The notes: generated by a model from the sequence alone, not told the origin. A stretch of DNA of 64,000 bases from an uncultured Oscillospiraceae bacterium (GCA_934481355.1 CAKSPH010000007.1:30999-94998), one strand, 5' to 3'. Positions 40,165-49,750 are shown, counted from the first letter of the stretch. Numbers and translations are program-made.

Positions 40165-41916
40165 ATGGAATCAGAAAATACAACGAAAGGGTCAGAACAG
40201 TCGCTGTACGACAGAACTGCCGAAATGGGCGAGTATCTTTTTTCAATACTCGTGGTAATGCTCGCGGCAGTCGGCAGGGGCGTTTCGCGGCTGTTCGCGG
40301 CGGCTGACCGTCGTTTCGGCTGGCTGTGGGGGAAGCTCTCCGCCGGGCTGCGGGAACTCGGTGAAAAAATAGCCTCGCCGTTCCGGCGCTATGCAATGGC
40401 GTTCCGCATGGGGAGCAGCGATATACGCCGCGCCCGGGAAGAGGGCGTTCTGCCCGCCTGCAAGGCAGTATTCAGTATGCTGGGGAGGATACTCCTCGGC
40501 AAGCGCGGACTTCTCGTCACGCTGTGCAACTGGGTGCTCCCGGTGGTCAGCTGCGTGTTCCTGTTCAATGTAGTGACCTATGCCAACAGCATGAGCTACG
40601 CGCTGAAGCTCACTGTAAACGGCGACTTCATGGGGTATGTCAGCGATGAATCCGTGTTCAACGACGCGGAAAATATAGTGCAGCAGCGTATAACCTACCT
40701 CGACAGCAATAAGGAGCTTCTCAGCTTCGACAGCACCTACGCCGTGGAGATGGTGGGCTACGGCTCCACGCTGACAAAGTACCAGCTTGCGGATAAGATG
40801 CTCCAGTCCATGGGCGCGGAGATAACATACGCCTACGGTCTGTACATAGGAAATTCGTTCTACGGCGCGCTTGAGAGCAAGGACAGGGTGGACAGGACCC
40901 TTGAAGAGCTCCTTGACGTATACCGCGAGGGCGGCGAAGAAACGGTCGAGTTCGAGAGCGACATCAGCTATGAGCCTGGACTTTACCTCACCGAGAGTAT
41001 CGTCAGCGAGGATTCTATAATAAAGCTGATAACCTCGAAGAAGAGCGTTGCCGCGTACTACACCGTTGTGGACGGCGATTCGCCTTACGGAATACTCACG
41101 AAGCTGGGCATGACCGAGGACGAGCTAGCAAAGCTCAACCCGGATTTCTCGCTGGAATCCTCGCTGTTCATCGGCGACAAGATATTGATAAATCAGGAGG
41201 AGCCGTTCCTCGCTGTAACAGTCACGAGAAAAGAGGTCTACGAGCAGTCCACGCCGTATGACACCGAATACACGGACGACCCGACAAGATACCAGGGTTC
41301 CTCCACGATAATACAGGACGGCGAAAAGGGAACCGAGCAGGTGACCGCGAACGTATCCTACGTCAACGGCGTAGAGGTGCGCCGCAAGGTGCTTTCACGC
41401 GTGACCGTCTCCGACCCTGTGAACGAGATAATCGCGCAGGGAACCAAGGAGATACCGAAGAACGTTACCGTTTCCATCCCGGAGAATATGCCGGTGGGAC
41501 AGTTCCTGTGGCCGGTAGGCGGCGACGGCGGACAGATCTCCGAGATGATGTACGGCTACGGCGGATACTACGGGCACAGCGGCATAGACATCACCGCGCC
41601 CTACGGAACGCCTATATACGCGGCGGAATCCGGCACGGTTATCCTCGCCCAGTGGTACTACGGCTACGGAAACTGCGTAATGATACAGCACGCTAACGGC
41701 ACTGTGACGGTCTACGGACACGCAAGCTACCTGCACGTTTATGCAGGTCAGCAGGTAACGATGGGCGAGCTTATCGCGGACGTCGGCTCCACGGGACAGT
41801 CCACCGCAAACCACTGTCACTTCGAGGTAAGACTGAACGGTCAGAACGGTCAGAAGGTCAACCCGATAAACTACCTGCCGTGGCACAGGCGTGCGCCATG
41901 GTGCGTGGAATACTGA
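40165..41916 (+). CDS. Membrane-anchored LysM-G5-M23 murein hydrolase
   Basis: 583 residues. A cytoplasmic head of about 110 residues precedes one membrane segment (about 112-140, LVTLCNWVLPVVSCVFLF). Outside come an extended domain (about 150-285), a LysM domain (about 290-350, YYTVVDGDSPYGILTKLGM), a G5 domain (about 355-440, ending AQGTKE) and an M23 peptidase (about 455-575) with HSGIDI and NHCHFEV zinc motifs. LysM and G5 bind peptidoglycan sugars. The protein should cleave wall peptides while fixed to the membrane. ACGGAG precedes ATG 40165. Element A4 begins 3 bases after the stop. Confidence 0.93.
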   Translation: MESENTTKGSEQSLYDRTAEMGEYLFSILVVMLAAVGRGVSRLFAAADRRFGWLWGKLSAGLRELGEKIASPFRRYAMAFRMGSSDIRRAREEGVLPACKAVFSMLGRILLGKRGLLVTLCNWVLPVVSCVFLFNVVTYANSMSYALKLTVNGDFMGYVSDESVFNDAENIVQQRITYLDSNKELLSFDSTYAVEMVGYGSTLTKYQLADKMLQSMGAEITYAYGLYIGNSFYGALESKDRVDRTLEELLDVYREGGEETVEFESDISYEPGLYLTESIVSEDSIIKLITSKKSVAAYYTVVDGDSPYGILTKLGMTEDELAKLNPDFSLESSLFIGDKILINQEEPFLAVTVTRKEVYEQSTPYDTEYTDDPTRYQGSSTIIQDGEKGTEQVTANVSYVNGVEVRRKVLSRVTVSDPVNEIIAQGTKEIPKNVTVSIPENMPVGQFLWPVGGDGGQISEMMYGYGGYYGHSGIDITAPYGTPIYAAESGTVILAQWYYGYGNCVMIQHANGTVTVYGHASYLHVYAGQQVTMGELIADVGSTGQSTANHCHFEVRLNGQNGQKVNPINYLPWHRRAPWCVEY

Positions 41917-41919
41917 TAA

Positions 41920-42081
41920 GGTCACCTCTAAAAACCTCCTTCACGGCAGATTTCTATGACTTATATCATCTGCGTCGTTACCAAACCTTGAAATACATAC
42001 AGTATTACTGCGGTTTGGCGCCTAGCATCTGATATAAGTCATGTACGAAATCTGCTCGTGTCCCGGTTTTTAGAGGTTCCC
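41920..42081 (-). repeat. Family A element, copy A4 (162 bp, reverse orientation)
   Basis: Same 162-bp unit as A1 but inverted. The 4-bp duplication is ATAA (41916-41919 and 42082-42085). Its left copy starts with the last base of the TGA stop codon. The element separates the stop codon from the terminator at 42093, so it is transcribed. Confidence 0.93.
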
Positions 42082-42092
42082 ATAACTTTTTT

Positions 42093-42122
42093 ATCCTCCC
42101 GCTCCGGCGGGAGGATTTTTTT
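42093..42122 (+). terminator. Terminator of the LysM-G5-M23 gene, displaced by element A4
   Basis: ATCCTCCCGC pairs with GCGGGAGGAT over a 4-base loop, then TTTTTT. Confidence 0.92.
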
Positions 42123-42185
42123 GCAACCTTTTTCAGGTGTACCCGGTTTTAAATACAAAAGACCTGATGAAAGGGGCGTTTTTAT

Positions 42186-43793
42186 ATGAAAAGAACATCA
42201 TTCACAGCGATAATCTGCGCCGCGGCAATGCTCACCGGGTGCGCTTCACAGAACGGCACGGCTCCCGCGCCTGCGGAGTCCTCCACGGTCGGAACGGCTC
42301 CGGGCATTTCGGCGAAGCCCGGCACTTCCGCTGGAACGTCCGCCGCGCGTGGGGAAAGCTCCCCGGCGGTGGAAAAGCCGGATTCTTCGCCTGATACCTC
42401 CGCTTCAACATTTTCGGCTTCCACGCCCGGGACTTCTGCGGCGGATACTTCCGCGGTGCCCGTATCCGTGCCGGAAAAGCCGGCGGTAACTTCCGGGGGC
42501 GCTTCTGCGCCGGAAAAGACCTCCGCTCCCATAACCACAAGGGCTCCGGAGCACTCCGACCCGGTGGGCGGGGACTACAAGGGCACAGACATCGGCGGCA
42601 CCGGGATATCATCGGACGACTATATGTATGATATGGCTGAGGAAATGCCGGCAGAGGACGGCTTCTTTGCCGCCGCTGACGTTGTTGGTACGGCGGGCGG
42701 CGCGATTAAGTCCGGCTACGGATATGTGGAGTGTCCCGAGCCGTTCCCGTACACATGGGAAGCCGGGCCGGAGATACCTCCCGAGGCTGGACTGCTCACC
42801 GGCGGCGAGTGGAACGACAACGACCACTGGGACTTCTGGGAGGGGCTGTACTCCAGCAACAACTACGGCGTTGACTGGAGCGGCTACCGCGAGGAGTGGC
42901 GCACGGGGCTTGATAACCGCATTGTCGTCACTGTAAAGGACAGCTCCGGGACTCCTGTTTCCGGCGCGAAGGTTCGGGGAATGGACTATTCGGCAGTGAC
43001 CGACAGCGAGGGCAGGGCTTACCTGTTCTGCAAGGATTCCCGGCTTGTCAATGGCCCTTCCGATTTTGAAGTAACGTATGACGGCGGCTCGCAGAACTTC
43101 AGTGAAATCGTGGGCGGCGGCAGCGAATTCACGTTCACGCTGGACGGCGAAGCAAAGCCCGCCGCAAAGACCCTCGACCTGATGATAATGTGCGATACTA
43201 CCGGCTCCATGAGCGACGAGCTGGAATATCTCAAGGCCGAGCTGGAGGACGTAGTCACCCGCATAAAGCAGGAAAATGCGAATATCCCGGTGCGCATAAG
43301 CGTGAATTTCTACCGTGACGAGGGCGACGAGTACGTTGTCCGGGAATTTCCGTTCACGACCGACCTTGACGCGGCTGTAAGGGCGATCTCCGAGCAGAGC
43401 GCGGACGGCGGCGGGGACACTCCCGAGGCGGTGCATACGGCGCTAAACAGCGCGGTGAACTCCCATGACTGGGACGAGGACTCCATAAAGGTGATGTTCC
43501 TTGTGCTGGACGCGCCTCCCCACGGGGACGTACAGATAATCGACGATGTCGTGAAGCACACCCGGACGGCGGCTGAAAAGGGGATACGCATAGTTCCCGT
43601 GGCGGCGAGCGGCGTTGACAAATCCTGCGAGTACCTGCTCCGGAGCATGGCGATAATGACCGGCGGCACCTACACGTTCCTGACGGACGACAGCGGCATA
43701 GGCTTCAGCCACACCGAGCCCACCATCGGAGCCTACGATGTGGAGAAACTCAACGATATGATGGTAAGGATAGCCGGGGAGTACATCGGCTGA
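42186..43793 (+). CDS. von Willebrand factor A domain lipoprotein
   Basis: 535 residues. The lipobox is LTGC (Cys near 19). A low-complexity Ser/Thr/Ala/Pro stalk of about 110 residues follows. The middle holds a Trp/Tyr/Gly-rich segment and a carboxypeptidase-regulatory-like beta domain (about 240-320, VVTVKDSSGTPVSGAKVRG). The vWA domain (about 328-535) has the MIDAS-like DTTGSMSDE and later LDAPPHGD. Metal-dependent adhesion or protein binding at the cell surface is the family role. AAAGGGG precedes ATG 42186. Confidence 0.88.
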   Translation: MKRTSFTAIICAAAMLTGCASQNGTAPAPAESSTVGTAPGISAKPGTSAGTSAARGESSPAVEKPDSSPDTSASTFSASTPGTSAADTSAVPVSVPEKPAVTSGGASAPEKTSAPITTRAPEHSDPVGGDYKGTDIGGTGISSDDYMYDMAEEMPAEDGFFAAADVVGTAGGAIKSGYGYVECPEPFPYTWEAGPEIPPEAGLLTGGEWNDNDHWDFWEGLYSSNNYGVDWSGYREEWRTGLDNRIVVTVKDSSGTPVSGAKVRGMDYSAVTDSEGRAYLFCKDSRLVNGPSDFEVTYDGGSQNFSEIVGGGSEFTFTLDGEAKPAAKTLDLMIMCDTTGSMSDELEYLKAELEDVVTRIKQENANIPVRISVNFYRDEGDEYVVREFPFTTDLDAAVRAISEQSADGGGDTPEAVHTALNSAVNSHDWDEDSIKVMFLVLDAPPHGDVQIIDDVVKHTRTAAEKGIRIVPVAASGVDKSCEYLLRSMAIMTGGTYTFLTDDSGIGFSHTEPTIGAYDVEKLNDMMVRIAGEYIG

Positions 43794-43824
43794 ATTTCTG
43801 AAACCTGAACACGCGCGAACATTC

Positions 43825-43856
43825 AGCGGTGCAGAGTTTTTCTGCGCCGCTTTTGT
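43825..43856 (+). terminator. Terminator after the vWA lipoprotein gene
   Basis: AGCGGTGCAGA pairs with TCTGCGCCGCT (one G-T/C mismatch region) over GTTTT, then TTTTG. Confidence 0.8.
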
Positions 43857-43916
43857 ATTAAATGGTAAAAAACTCGCCATTTCTGGAACAGATTATAAAA
43901 GTTTCTGCAAAACCAC

Positions 43917-43945
43917 TTGCAAAATTGATTCAAATGGTGTATGAT
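43917..43945 (+). promoter_or_regulatory. Promoter of the RpiR regulator gene
   Basis: TTGCAA (43917-43922), 17-bp spacer, TATGAT (43940-43945), 73 bp before ATG 44018. Confidence 0.72.
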
Positions 43946-44017
43946 ATATTACAGAGTATATATTATAGAGTATTCCGCGGTTTATGCCGCGATTTATTAT
44001 TTTGAAAGAGGTAAGAA

Positions 44018-44878
44018 ATGAAAGACGATCTGTTACAGCGAATAGAGGAGCTCCTGCCCACTTTTTCCAAGAGCCAGAAGCTGATAGCAAACTATATCCT
44101 CAACCACTATGAGAAAGCCGCGTATATGACGGCGCTCAAGCTCGGAAACGCCGTTAACGTCAGCGAATCCACAGTTGTGCGCTTTGCGATAGAGCTTGGA
44201 TTCGAGGGCTACCCCCAGCTCCAGCGCTCGCTCCAGAACCACATCAAGAACAAGCTCACGTCTATCCAGAGAATGGACGTCACCAGAAGCCGCATAGGCG
44301 ACCTTGACCCCGTCGAGGGCGTCCTTAACCAGGATATGGACAAGATCCGCCGCACCATGGAGGCGGTCAACCGCGAGCACTTCGACACCGCCGTAAACAC
44401 TATCGTGGACGCACGCCGTATCTATATTCAGGGCGCGATGAGCTCTGGCATACTTGCGAGCTTCATGCACTACTACCTGCGCCTGATTTTCGACAAGGTG
44501 ACCCTGATAGGCTCCGTTGCCACCAGCGAAATTTACCAGCAGATGATACACATCGGCGAGGGCGACGTGTTCATAGCAATGTCCTTCCCGAGATACGCGA
44601 AGAGCACCATCAACGCCTGCAAGTTCGCGCACGACTGCGGCTCACAGATAATCGCGATAACCGACAGCGAGAACTCCCCCATCGCGCAGTACGCGCACAC
44701 GACGCTCTGCGCTTATTCCGACATGGTCAGCTTCGTGGACAGCCTTGTGGCTCCGATGAGCCTGCTTAACGCGCTTATCGTTGCCGTTTCCAACCGGAAC
44801 CGATGCCGCGTTGAGCAGACCTTCCGCAAGCTGGAGACGCTCTGGGACAGCAACGACGTCTACAAGAAAGATGTTTGA
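44018..44878 (+). CDS. RpiR/MurR-family transcriptional regulator
   Basis: 286 residues. The N-terminal helix-turn-helix (about 1-77) includes NAVNVSESTVVRFAIELGF. The C-terminal SIS sugar-phosphate-binding domain (about 125-265) has RRIYIQGAMSSGILASF and AITDSENSPIAQYA. Such regulators sense sugar phosphates or amino-sugar derivatives. No sugar operon adjoins it; the next gene is a flavoprotein with which it overlaps by 8 bases. AAAGAGG precedes ATG 44018. Confidence 0.9.
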   Translation: MKDDLLQRIEELLPTFSKSQKLIANYILNHYEKAAYMTALKLGNAVNVSESTVVRFAIELGFEGYPQLQRSLQNHIKNKLTSIQRMDVTRSRIGDLDPVEGVLNQDMDKIRRTMEAVNREHFDTAVNTIVDARRIYIQGAMSSGILASFMHYYLRLIFDKVTLIGSVATSEIYQQMIHIGEGDVFIAMSFPRYAKSTINACKFAHDCGSQIIAITDSENSPIAQYAHTTLCAYSDMVSFVDSLVAPMSLLNALIVAVSNRNRCRVEQTFRKLETLWDSNDVYKKDV

Positions 44879-46100
44879 TATACTGATAATCGGAGGCGGC
44901 GCAGCAGGTATGTTCTGTGCCGCCCATGCTGCTGAAATGGGGCTTAACGCCGCGATAGCCGAGCACGGGAAGTCCTTCGGGCGGAAGCTCGGCATTACCG
45001 GAAAGGGGCGCTGCAACGTCACCAACAACTGCGACCCCGAAACCGTGATGAAGAACATACCAAGGAATCCGCGCTTCATGTACAGCGCGCTTTCAAAGTA
45101 CGCCCCGGCGGACGTTATGGATTATTTCGAGCGGCTGGGAGTTCCGCTGAAAACCGAGCGCGGACAGCGCGTATTCCCGGTCTCCGACAGGGCGGGGGAC
45201 GTGGTGAGCGCCCTCGAAAGGCAGATGAAGCGGCTCAACGTTGACTTCATCAGGGGGAACTGCACTGAACTCATGCTTGACGGCGGAAAATGCGTCGGCG
45301 CGGTTATCTCCGGCAGGCGCGTGATGGCGAAAGCGGTAGTCCTCGCAACGGGAGGGCTCTCCTACCCGCTGACCGGCTCGGACGGCTCGGGGTATTCCCT
45401 GGCGAAGCAGGCGGGGCACACGGTGACTCCGTGCGGTCCCTCGCTTATCCCGATGGAGACCGAGGAAAGCTGGACCGCAGAGGCGGCGGGGCTTGACCTG
45501 CGCAATATCTCCATGAGGCTGACGTGCGGCGGCAAGGCCATATATGAGGACTTTGGAGAGCTGATGTTCACCGCCTACGGAATAGGCGGTCCCACAGTGC
45601 TGAGCGCCTCGGCGCATATTCCGGCGATGGAGCCGGGAAAGTACGCAGTGGAGATAGACCTGAAGCCCGCGCTTTCGGAGAAGCAGCTTGACGCGCGTAT
45701 CCTCCGGGATTTCGGCGAGCGGCGCGGAATGCGCTTTGCGGACAGCCTGCGGGGACTGCTCCCGGCTCAGCTTGCGCCGGTCATTGCGGAGCTCTCGGGA
45801 ATCCCCGCCGATACCAGGGTGGACGAGGTGACCAAGGAGCAGCGCCGGGCGCTGGGACAGCTCCTGAAGCGGCTCACGCTGCATATAAGGCGCTTCCGCT
45901 CGGTGGAGGAAGCCATTATAACCCGGGGCGGGGTCTCCGTAAAGGAAATAAACCCCAACACCATGGAGAGCCGGCTGTGCCCCGGGCTGTATTTCGCCGG
46001 GGAGATAATCGACTGCGACGCCTACACCGGCGGATTCAACCTCCAGATAGCGTTTTCAACGGCTTACTCCGCGGCTCTGGCGGCGTCCCGGAATGTGTGA
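44871..46100 (+). CDS. HI0933/YhiN-family FAD-dependent flavoprotein
   Basis: 409 residues. FDILIIGGGAAGMFCA at the N-terminus is the FAD-binding Rossmann loop, and GKSFGRKLGITGKGRCNVTNN in two parts (GRKLGITGKGRCN) is the family signature. The C-terminus has GLYFAGEIIDCDAYTGGFNLQ, which closes the FAD site. The substrate is unknown; relatives are putative ene-reductases or aminoacetone oxidases. It starts at ATG 44871 inside the end of the RpiR gene, with only a weak AAGAAAG upstream, so translation is likely coupled. Confidence 0.9.
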   Translation: MFDILIIGGGAAGMFCAAHAAEMGLNAAIAEHGKSFGRKLGITGKGRCNVTNNCDPETVMKNIPRNPRFMYSALSKYAPADVMDYFERLGVPLKTERGQRVFPVSDRAGDVVSALERQMKRLNVDFIRGNCTELMLDGGKCVGAVISGRRVMAKAVVLATGGLSYPLTGSDGSGYSLAKQAGHTVTPCGPSLIPMETEESWTAEAAGLDLRNISMRLTCGGKAIYEDFGELMFTAYGIGGPTVLSASAHIPAMEPGKYAVEIDLKPALSEKQLDARILRDFGERRGMRFADSLRGLLPAQLAPVIAELSGIPADTRVDEVTKEQRRALGQLLKRLTLHIRRFRSVEEAIITRGGVSVKEINPNTMESRLCPGLYFAGEIIDCDAYTGGFNLQIAFSTAYSAALAASRNV

Positions 46101-46207
46101 TATTTCCTGAAATGACAATATCCGACGTAATTCTGCCCGATTTTCGGCACATATCACATTTATTATTGCGTTTTCGGTGAAAATTTAAAGAAAATGCAAA
46201 AAAACAC

Positions 46208-46236
46208 TTGAAATTTCGCGTTCCGTATGTTATAAT
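46208..46236 (+). promoter_or_regulatory. Promoter of the cmk-plsC-ispH/rpsA operon
   Basis: TTGAAA (46208-46213), 17-bp spacer, TATAAT (46231-46236). A leader of about 85 nt follows and contains AAAGGGGTA paired with a later TACCTTTTT, a short stem that might tune expression. Confidence 0.83.
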
Positions 46237-46327
46237 AAATTGGATACATATAAAGGGGTAGTTTTACCTTTTTACATTTTTCCAAATTTAAGTTACTTGT
46301 TCACAGTGACTAACTCAGGTGATGTTC

Positions 46328-47002
46328 ATGCCCGGAAAGTATATCGCAGCAGCCATTGACGGTCCAGTCGGCGCAGGGAAAAGCAGCATTGCAAGAACTG
46401 CGGCAAAGCGGCTGGGATTCATATATGTCGATACCGGCGCCCTTTACAGGGCTGTGGGGCTGTACTGCCGCAGAAGCGGCGCGGATATGTCCTCGGCTGC
46501 GGATATCGCTTCAAGGCTCCCGGAGATTAAGCCGGAGATACGGCTGTGCGACGGCGTACAGCATATCTATCTCAACGGCGAGGACGTTTCGGAGGAGATA
46601 AGGCTGCCGGAGATATCAATGGCGGCTTCCGCCGTTTCCGCCGTGCCGGAGGTCAGGGCTGCGCTGCTTGATATGCAGAGGGCTGTCGCGGCACAGAACA
46701 ACGTTATCATGGACGGCAGGGATATCGGCACGGTGGTGCTCCCTGACGCGCAGGTGAAGATCTTCCTCACCGCCTCCCCGGAGATAAGGGCGAAGCGCCG
46801 CTATGACGAGCTTTGCGCAAAGGGAGTCCGGACGACCTTTGAGGAAGTCCTCGCTGACCTGAACAAGCGCGATTTTGACGACTCGCACAGGGCCGTGGCT
46901 CCGCTGAAGCAGGCGGAGGACGCGGTGCTCGCGGATACCTCGGGACTTGATTTTGAGCAGTCCTGCGAGCTGGTGTGCAGCATTATAAAGGAGAAGCTCT
47001 GA
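46328..47002 (+). CDS. cmk: Cytidylate kinase
   Basis: 224 residues. It phosphorylates CMP and dCMP using ATP. AAIDGPVGAGKSSIAR is the P-loop, YVDTGALYRAVGLY binds the nucleotide, and MDGRDIGTVVLPDA and SPEIRAKRRY are further family motifs. ATG 46328 is chosen because AGGTG ends 6 bases before it; the GTG and ATG at 46319 and 46322 overlap that site. It overlaps plsC by one base. Confidence 0.95.
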   Translation: MPGKYIAAAIDGPVGAGKSSIARTAAKRLGFIYVDTGALYRAVGLYCRRSGADMSSAADIASRLPEIKPEIRLCDGVQHIYLNGEDVSEEIRLPEISMAASAVSAVPEVRAALLDMQRAVAAQNNVIMDGRDIGTVVLPDAQVKIFLTASPEIRAKRRYDELCAKGVRTTFEEVLADLNKRDFDDSHRAVAPLKQAEDAVLADTSGLDFEQSCELVCSIIKEKL

Positions 47003-47607
47003 TGTTCTATTCGTTTCTCCGCAACTGCGCAAGGCTGTTCTACCTTATCGTCTATCACATAACCGTGATCGGCGCGGAGAATATCCCGAAGGAAAAGGGC
47101 GGCTACATCATAGCGAGCAATCATGTTTCCAACAACGACCCGCCTGTGGTGGGCATTACCTTCAAGGGTAAATATACCTTCATGGCAAAGCAGGAGCTTT
47201 TCGAGATAAACCCGGTCTTTACATGGCTGATAAGCTGTCTGGGCGCATTCCCGGTGAAGCGCGGCGCGAAGGATAACTCCGCCATCGAAAAGGCGCTGGA
47301 CAGCCTGAATGACGGGCGTATCTTCGTTATCTTCCCGGAGGGTACGCGCTCCAAGGACGGAAAGCTCGGGCACGCCAAGAGCGGTGTAACGCTTATCGCG
47401 GCGCAGGCCAGGGTGCCGGTGGTGCCCGTGTTCATCAGGTACGGGCGCAGGAAGTTCCGGCAGAATATCTGCATTTCTATCGGAAAGGAGATCTCCGCTG
47501 AGCATTTCAACGTGGATTACACCGACAGAAAGGTGCTCAGGCAGGTGAGCGCCACCATCATGGACGAAATAGCAAGGCTCGGGGAGAGTATGCCCGATGT
47601 TGATTGA
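47002..47607 (+). CDS. plsC: 1-acyl-glycerol-3-phosphate acyltransferase
   Basis: 201 residues. It makes phosphatidic acid at the inner membrane. The HX4D catalytic motif lies in SNHVSNNDPP near residue 47 and the substrate-binding motif is FPEGTRSKDG. A hydrophobic N-terminal helix anchors it. ATG 47002 overlaps the cmk stop (TGATG), and AAGGAG lies upstream. It overlaps ispH by 11 bases. Confidence 0.93.
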   Translation: MFYSFLRNCARLFYLIVYHITVIGAENIPKEKGGYIIASNHVSNNDPPVVGITFKGKYTFMAKQELFEINPVFTWLISCLGAFPVKRGAKDNSAIEKALDSLNDGRIFVIFPEGTRSKDGKLGHAKSGVTLIAAQARVPVVPVFIRYGRRKFRQNICISIGKEISAEHFNVDYTDRKVLRQVSATIMDEIARLGESMPDVD

Positions 47608-49537
47608 GATAGCGGAGGGCTCCGGCTTCTGCTTCGGCGTTGAGAGGGCGATAAGGCTCACCGGAAGGGCGGCGGACGAATACGGCGAGATATATACGCT
47701 GGGCCCGCTGATACACAACAAGATAGTTACCGATTCCCTTGAAAAAAGGGGAGTTCATATAGCCGCAGACGTGGAGGATGCAGCGGGGAAGCCGCTTGTT
47801 ATCCGCTCCCACGGGGTCGGCAGGGATACTGAGGACGCCGCAGCGGCGAAATGCTCCGTGCTGCTGGACGCGACCTGTCCTTTTGTTAAGCGTATCCACA
47901 AGATAGTTTCGGAGCAGCCCCCGGACGGCACGGTGGTGATTCTCGGCGACGGGAAGCACCCGGAGGTCATGGGGATAATGGGTCACGCAGGCTGTAAGGT
48001 CTACGCGTGCCTGGAGTTTGACGAAGTCCGCAGGGTGCTTGACGAATGCGCGGCTTCCGGCGGGAGCGCGGCTCTCGTTGTACAGACAACCTTCGACCGC
48101 AGCAGATTTTTGGAATATTCGGAAAAAATCAGGGAACAATATTGCTGCGTGAAGATATACGACACAATCTGCAACGCCACCTCGGAGCGACAGCGCAACG
48201 CCGGGGAGCTTGCACAACGGGCTGACCTTATGCTGGTTGTCGGAGGAAGGCACAGCTCAAACACAGGAAAGTTAGCTGAAATCTGTTCGAGATATTGCCG
48301 CACAGTGTTCATCGAGAGTGCCTCAGAGCTTTCCCAGCAGATCATAGCAGGTCTGCGCTCCGATAGTATTATCGGAATAACGGCCGGAGCTTCGACTCCT
48401 GCCTATACAATAAAGGAGGTTCATTTAAAAATGAGCGAGATTATCAACAACAATGAAAATGAGGAGAGCTTTGCTGCACTGTTCGAGCAGTCCGAGAGCA
48501 GAAGATTATATAACGGCGCTAGAGTCAAGGCAACAGTTGTAAGCGTTAAGCCGAACGAGGCAGTGGTTGAGCTGGGCACAAAGCACACGGGCTACATACC
48601 CCTGGACGAGCTCACCAACGACCCCAACGCTAAGGTTGAGGACATCGTTAAGGTAGGCGACGAGATCGACGCTATCGTTACAAAGGTAGACGATTCTCAG
48701 GGCGTTGTTTTCCTGTCCAAGAAGAAGGTTGACTCCGCACTTGGCATGGAGAAGATCGCAGCAAGCAAGGAAGCTAACGAGACTCTTGAGGGCGTAGTTA
48801 CTCAGGCGGTTAAGGGCGGCGTTATCGTTGTAACCAACGGCACAAGAGTATTCATTCCTGCATCTCAGACCGGCGTTCCGAGAAGCGGCAAGCTCGAGGA
48901 TCTGGTCAAGAAGACTGTACAGTTCAAGGTTATCGAGATCAACGAGCAGCGCAACAGAGTCGTTGGTTCCATCAGACAGGCTGCCAGAGAGGTACGCGAC
49001 GCTGAGAGAGCTAAGTTCTGGGAGACCATTCAGGTTGGTCAGAAGTTCGAGGGCGAGGTTCGCTCCATCGAGGACTACGGCGTATTCGTTGACATCGGTC
49101 CGGTTGACGGCCTGGTTCGCACAAGCGAGCTGACATGGAACAGAGTCGGCCACCCCAAGGACATCGTTAAGGAAGGCGATAAGATCACTGTTATCGTTAA
49201 GTCCTTCGATCCCGAGAAGAAGAGAGTTTCCCTCTCCGCTAAGGATCCTGACGAGAACCCCTGGACCAAGTTCGTTGAGGAGTACCAGATCGGTGATGTT
49301 ATAAAGGCTACCATCGTAAGCATCACAGAGTTCGGTGCGTTCGCACAGATCATTCCGGGCGTTGACGGCCTTATCCACATTTCCCAGATCTCCACTGAGA
49401 GAGTTACAAACATCAACAATGTTCTCTCCGTTGGTCAGGAAGTTGAGGCTAAGATCATCGACATCGATACCGAGAAGAACAGAGTTTCCCTCTCTATCAA
49501 GGCTCTCATGGAAGACAACGCAGCTGACGCTGAGTAA
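47597..49537 (+). CDS. ispH-rpsA: IspH fused to ribosomal protein S1
   Basis: 646 residues. Residues 1-275 are 4-hydroxy-3-methylbut-2-enyl diphosphate reductase, the last step of the MEP isoprenoid pathway: its [4Fe-4S] cysteines are in GFCFGVERA, DATCPFVK and DTICNATSERQ. Residues about 300-640 carry four S1 RNA-binding domains (for example GARVKATVVSVKPNEAVVEL and GEVRSIEDYGVFVDIGPVDG). This fusion is known from Clostridia. Codon choice changes at the junction: the S1 part uses the small codon set of highly expressed genes. An internal ribosome site and ATG 48431 could give free S1 of 368 residues. Confidence 0.95.
   Translation: MLIEIAEGSGFCFGVERAIRLTGRAADEYGEIYTLGPLIHNKIVTDSLEKRGVHIAADVEDAAGKPLVIRSHGVGRDTEDAAAAKCSVLLDATCPFVKRIHKIVSEQPPDGTVVILGDGKHPEVMGIMGHAGCKVYACLEFDEVRRVLDECAASGGSAALVVQTTFDRSRFLEYSEKIREQYCCVKIYDTICNATSERQRNAGELAQRADLMLVVGGRHSSNTGKLAEICSRYCRTVFIESASELSQQIIAGLRSDSIIGITAGASTPAYTIKEVHLKMSEIINNNENEESFAALFEQSESRRLYNGARVKATVVSVKPNEAVVELGTKHTGYIPLDELTNDPNAKVEDIVKVGDEIDAIVTKVDDSQGVVFLSKKKVDSALGMEKIAASKEANETLEGVVTQAVKGGVIVVTNGTRVFIPASQTGVPRSGKLEDLVKKTVQFKVIEINEQRNRVVGSIRQAAREVRDAERAKFWETIQVGQKFEGEVRSIEDYGVFVDIGPVDGLVRTSELTWNRVGHPKDIVKEGDKITVIVKSFDPEKKRVSLSAKDPDENPWTKFVEEYQIGDVIKATIVSITEFGAFAQIIPGVDGLIHISQISTERVTNINNVLSVGQEVEAKIIDIDTEKNRVSLSIKALMEDNAADAE
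48412..48433 (+). promoter_or_regulatory. Internal Shine-Dalgarno and in-frame start for free S1
   Basis: AAAGGAGG (48412-48419) lies 11 bases before ATG 48431, in the IspH reading frame at the domain boundary. It is the strongest ribosome site in the operon. Ribosomes starting here would make the S1 protein alone. Confidence 0.6.
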
Positions 49538-49550
49538 TTCCGGAAATAAT

Positions 49551-49580
49551 AAAGGCTCCCCGCACCCGGGGAGCCTTTTG
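49551..49580 (+). terminator. Terminator of the cmk-rpsA operon
   Basis: AAAGGCTCCCC pairs with GGGGAGCCTTT, then TTGTGTTT. Confidence 0.9.
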
Positions 49581-49591
49581 TGTTTACAGAT

Positions 49592-49750
49592 GGTCACCTC
49601 TAAAAACCTTGTTTGAGTGAAAATGTGTATAGCACACCGCCTGCTTCTTTAAACCTCCTCGTAAGGCATACAGCCTTACTTCGTCGGCTTTCATCGCATT
49701 CGGTGCACTCTACCCATTTTCCCTTTTCAAACCGGTTTTTAGAGGTTCCC
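49592..49750 (+). repeat. Family B palindromic element, copy B1 (159 bp)
   Basis: Starts GGTCACCTCTAAAAACC and ends GGTTTTTAGAGGTTCCC. The ends are those of family A but the interior differs (TTGTTTGAGTGAAAATG, a central TAAGGCATACAGCCTTA stem, and an inverted TTTCCCTTTTCAAACC). AGAT is duplicated at 49588-49591 and 49751-49754. It lies between convergent genes. Confidence 0.93.
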
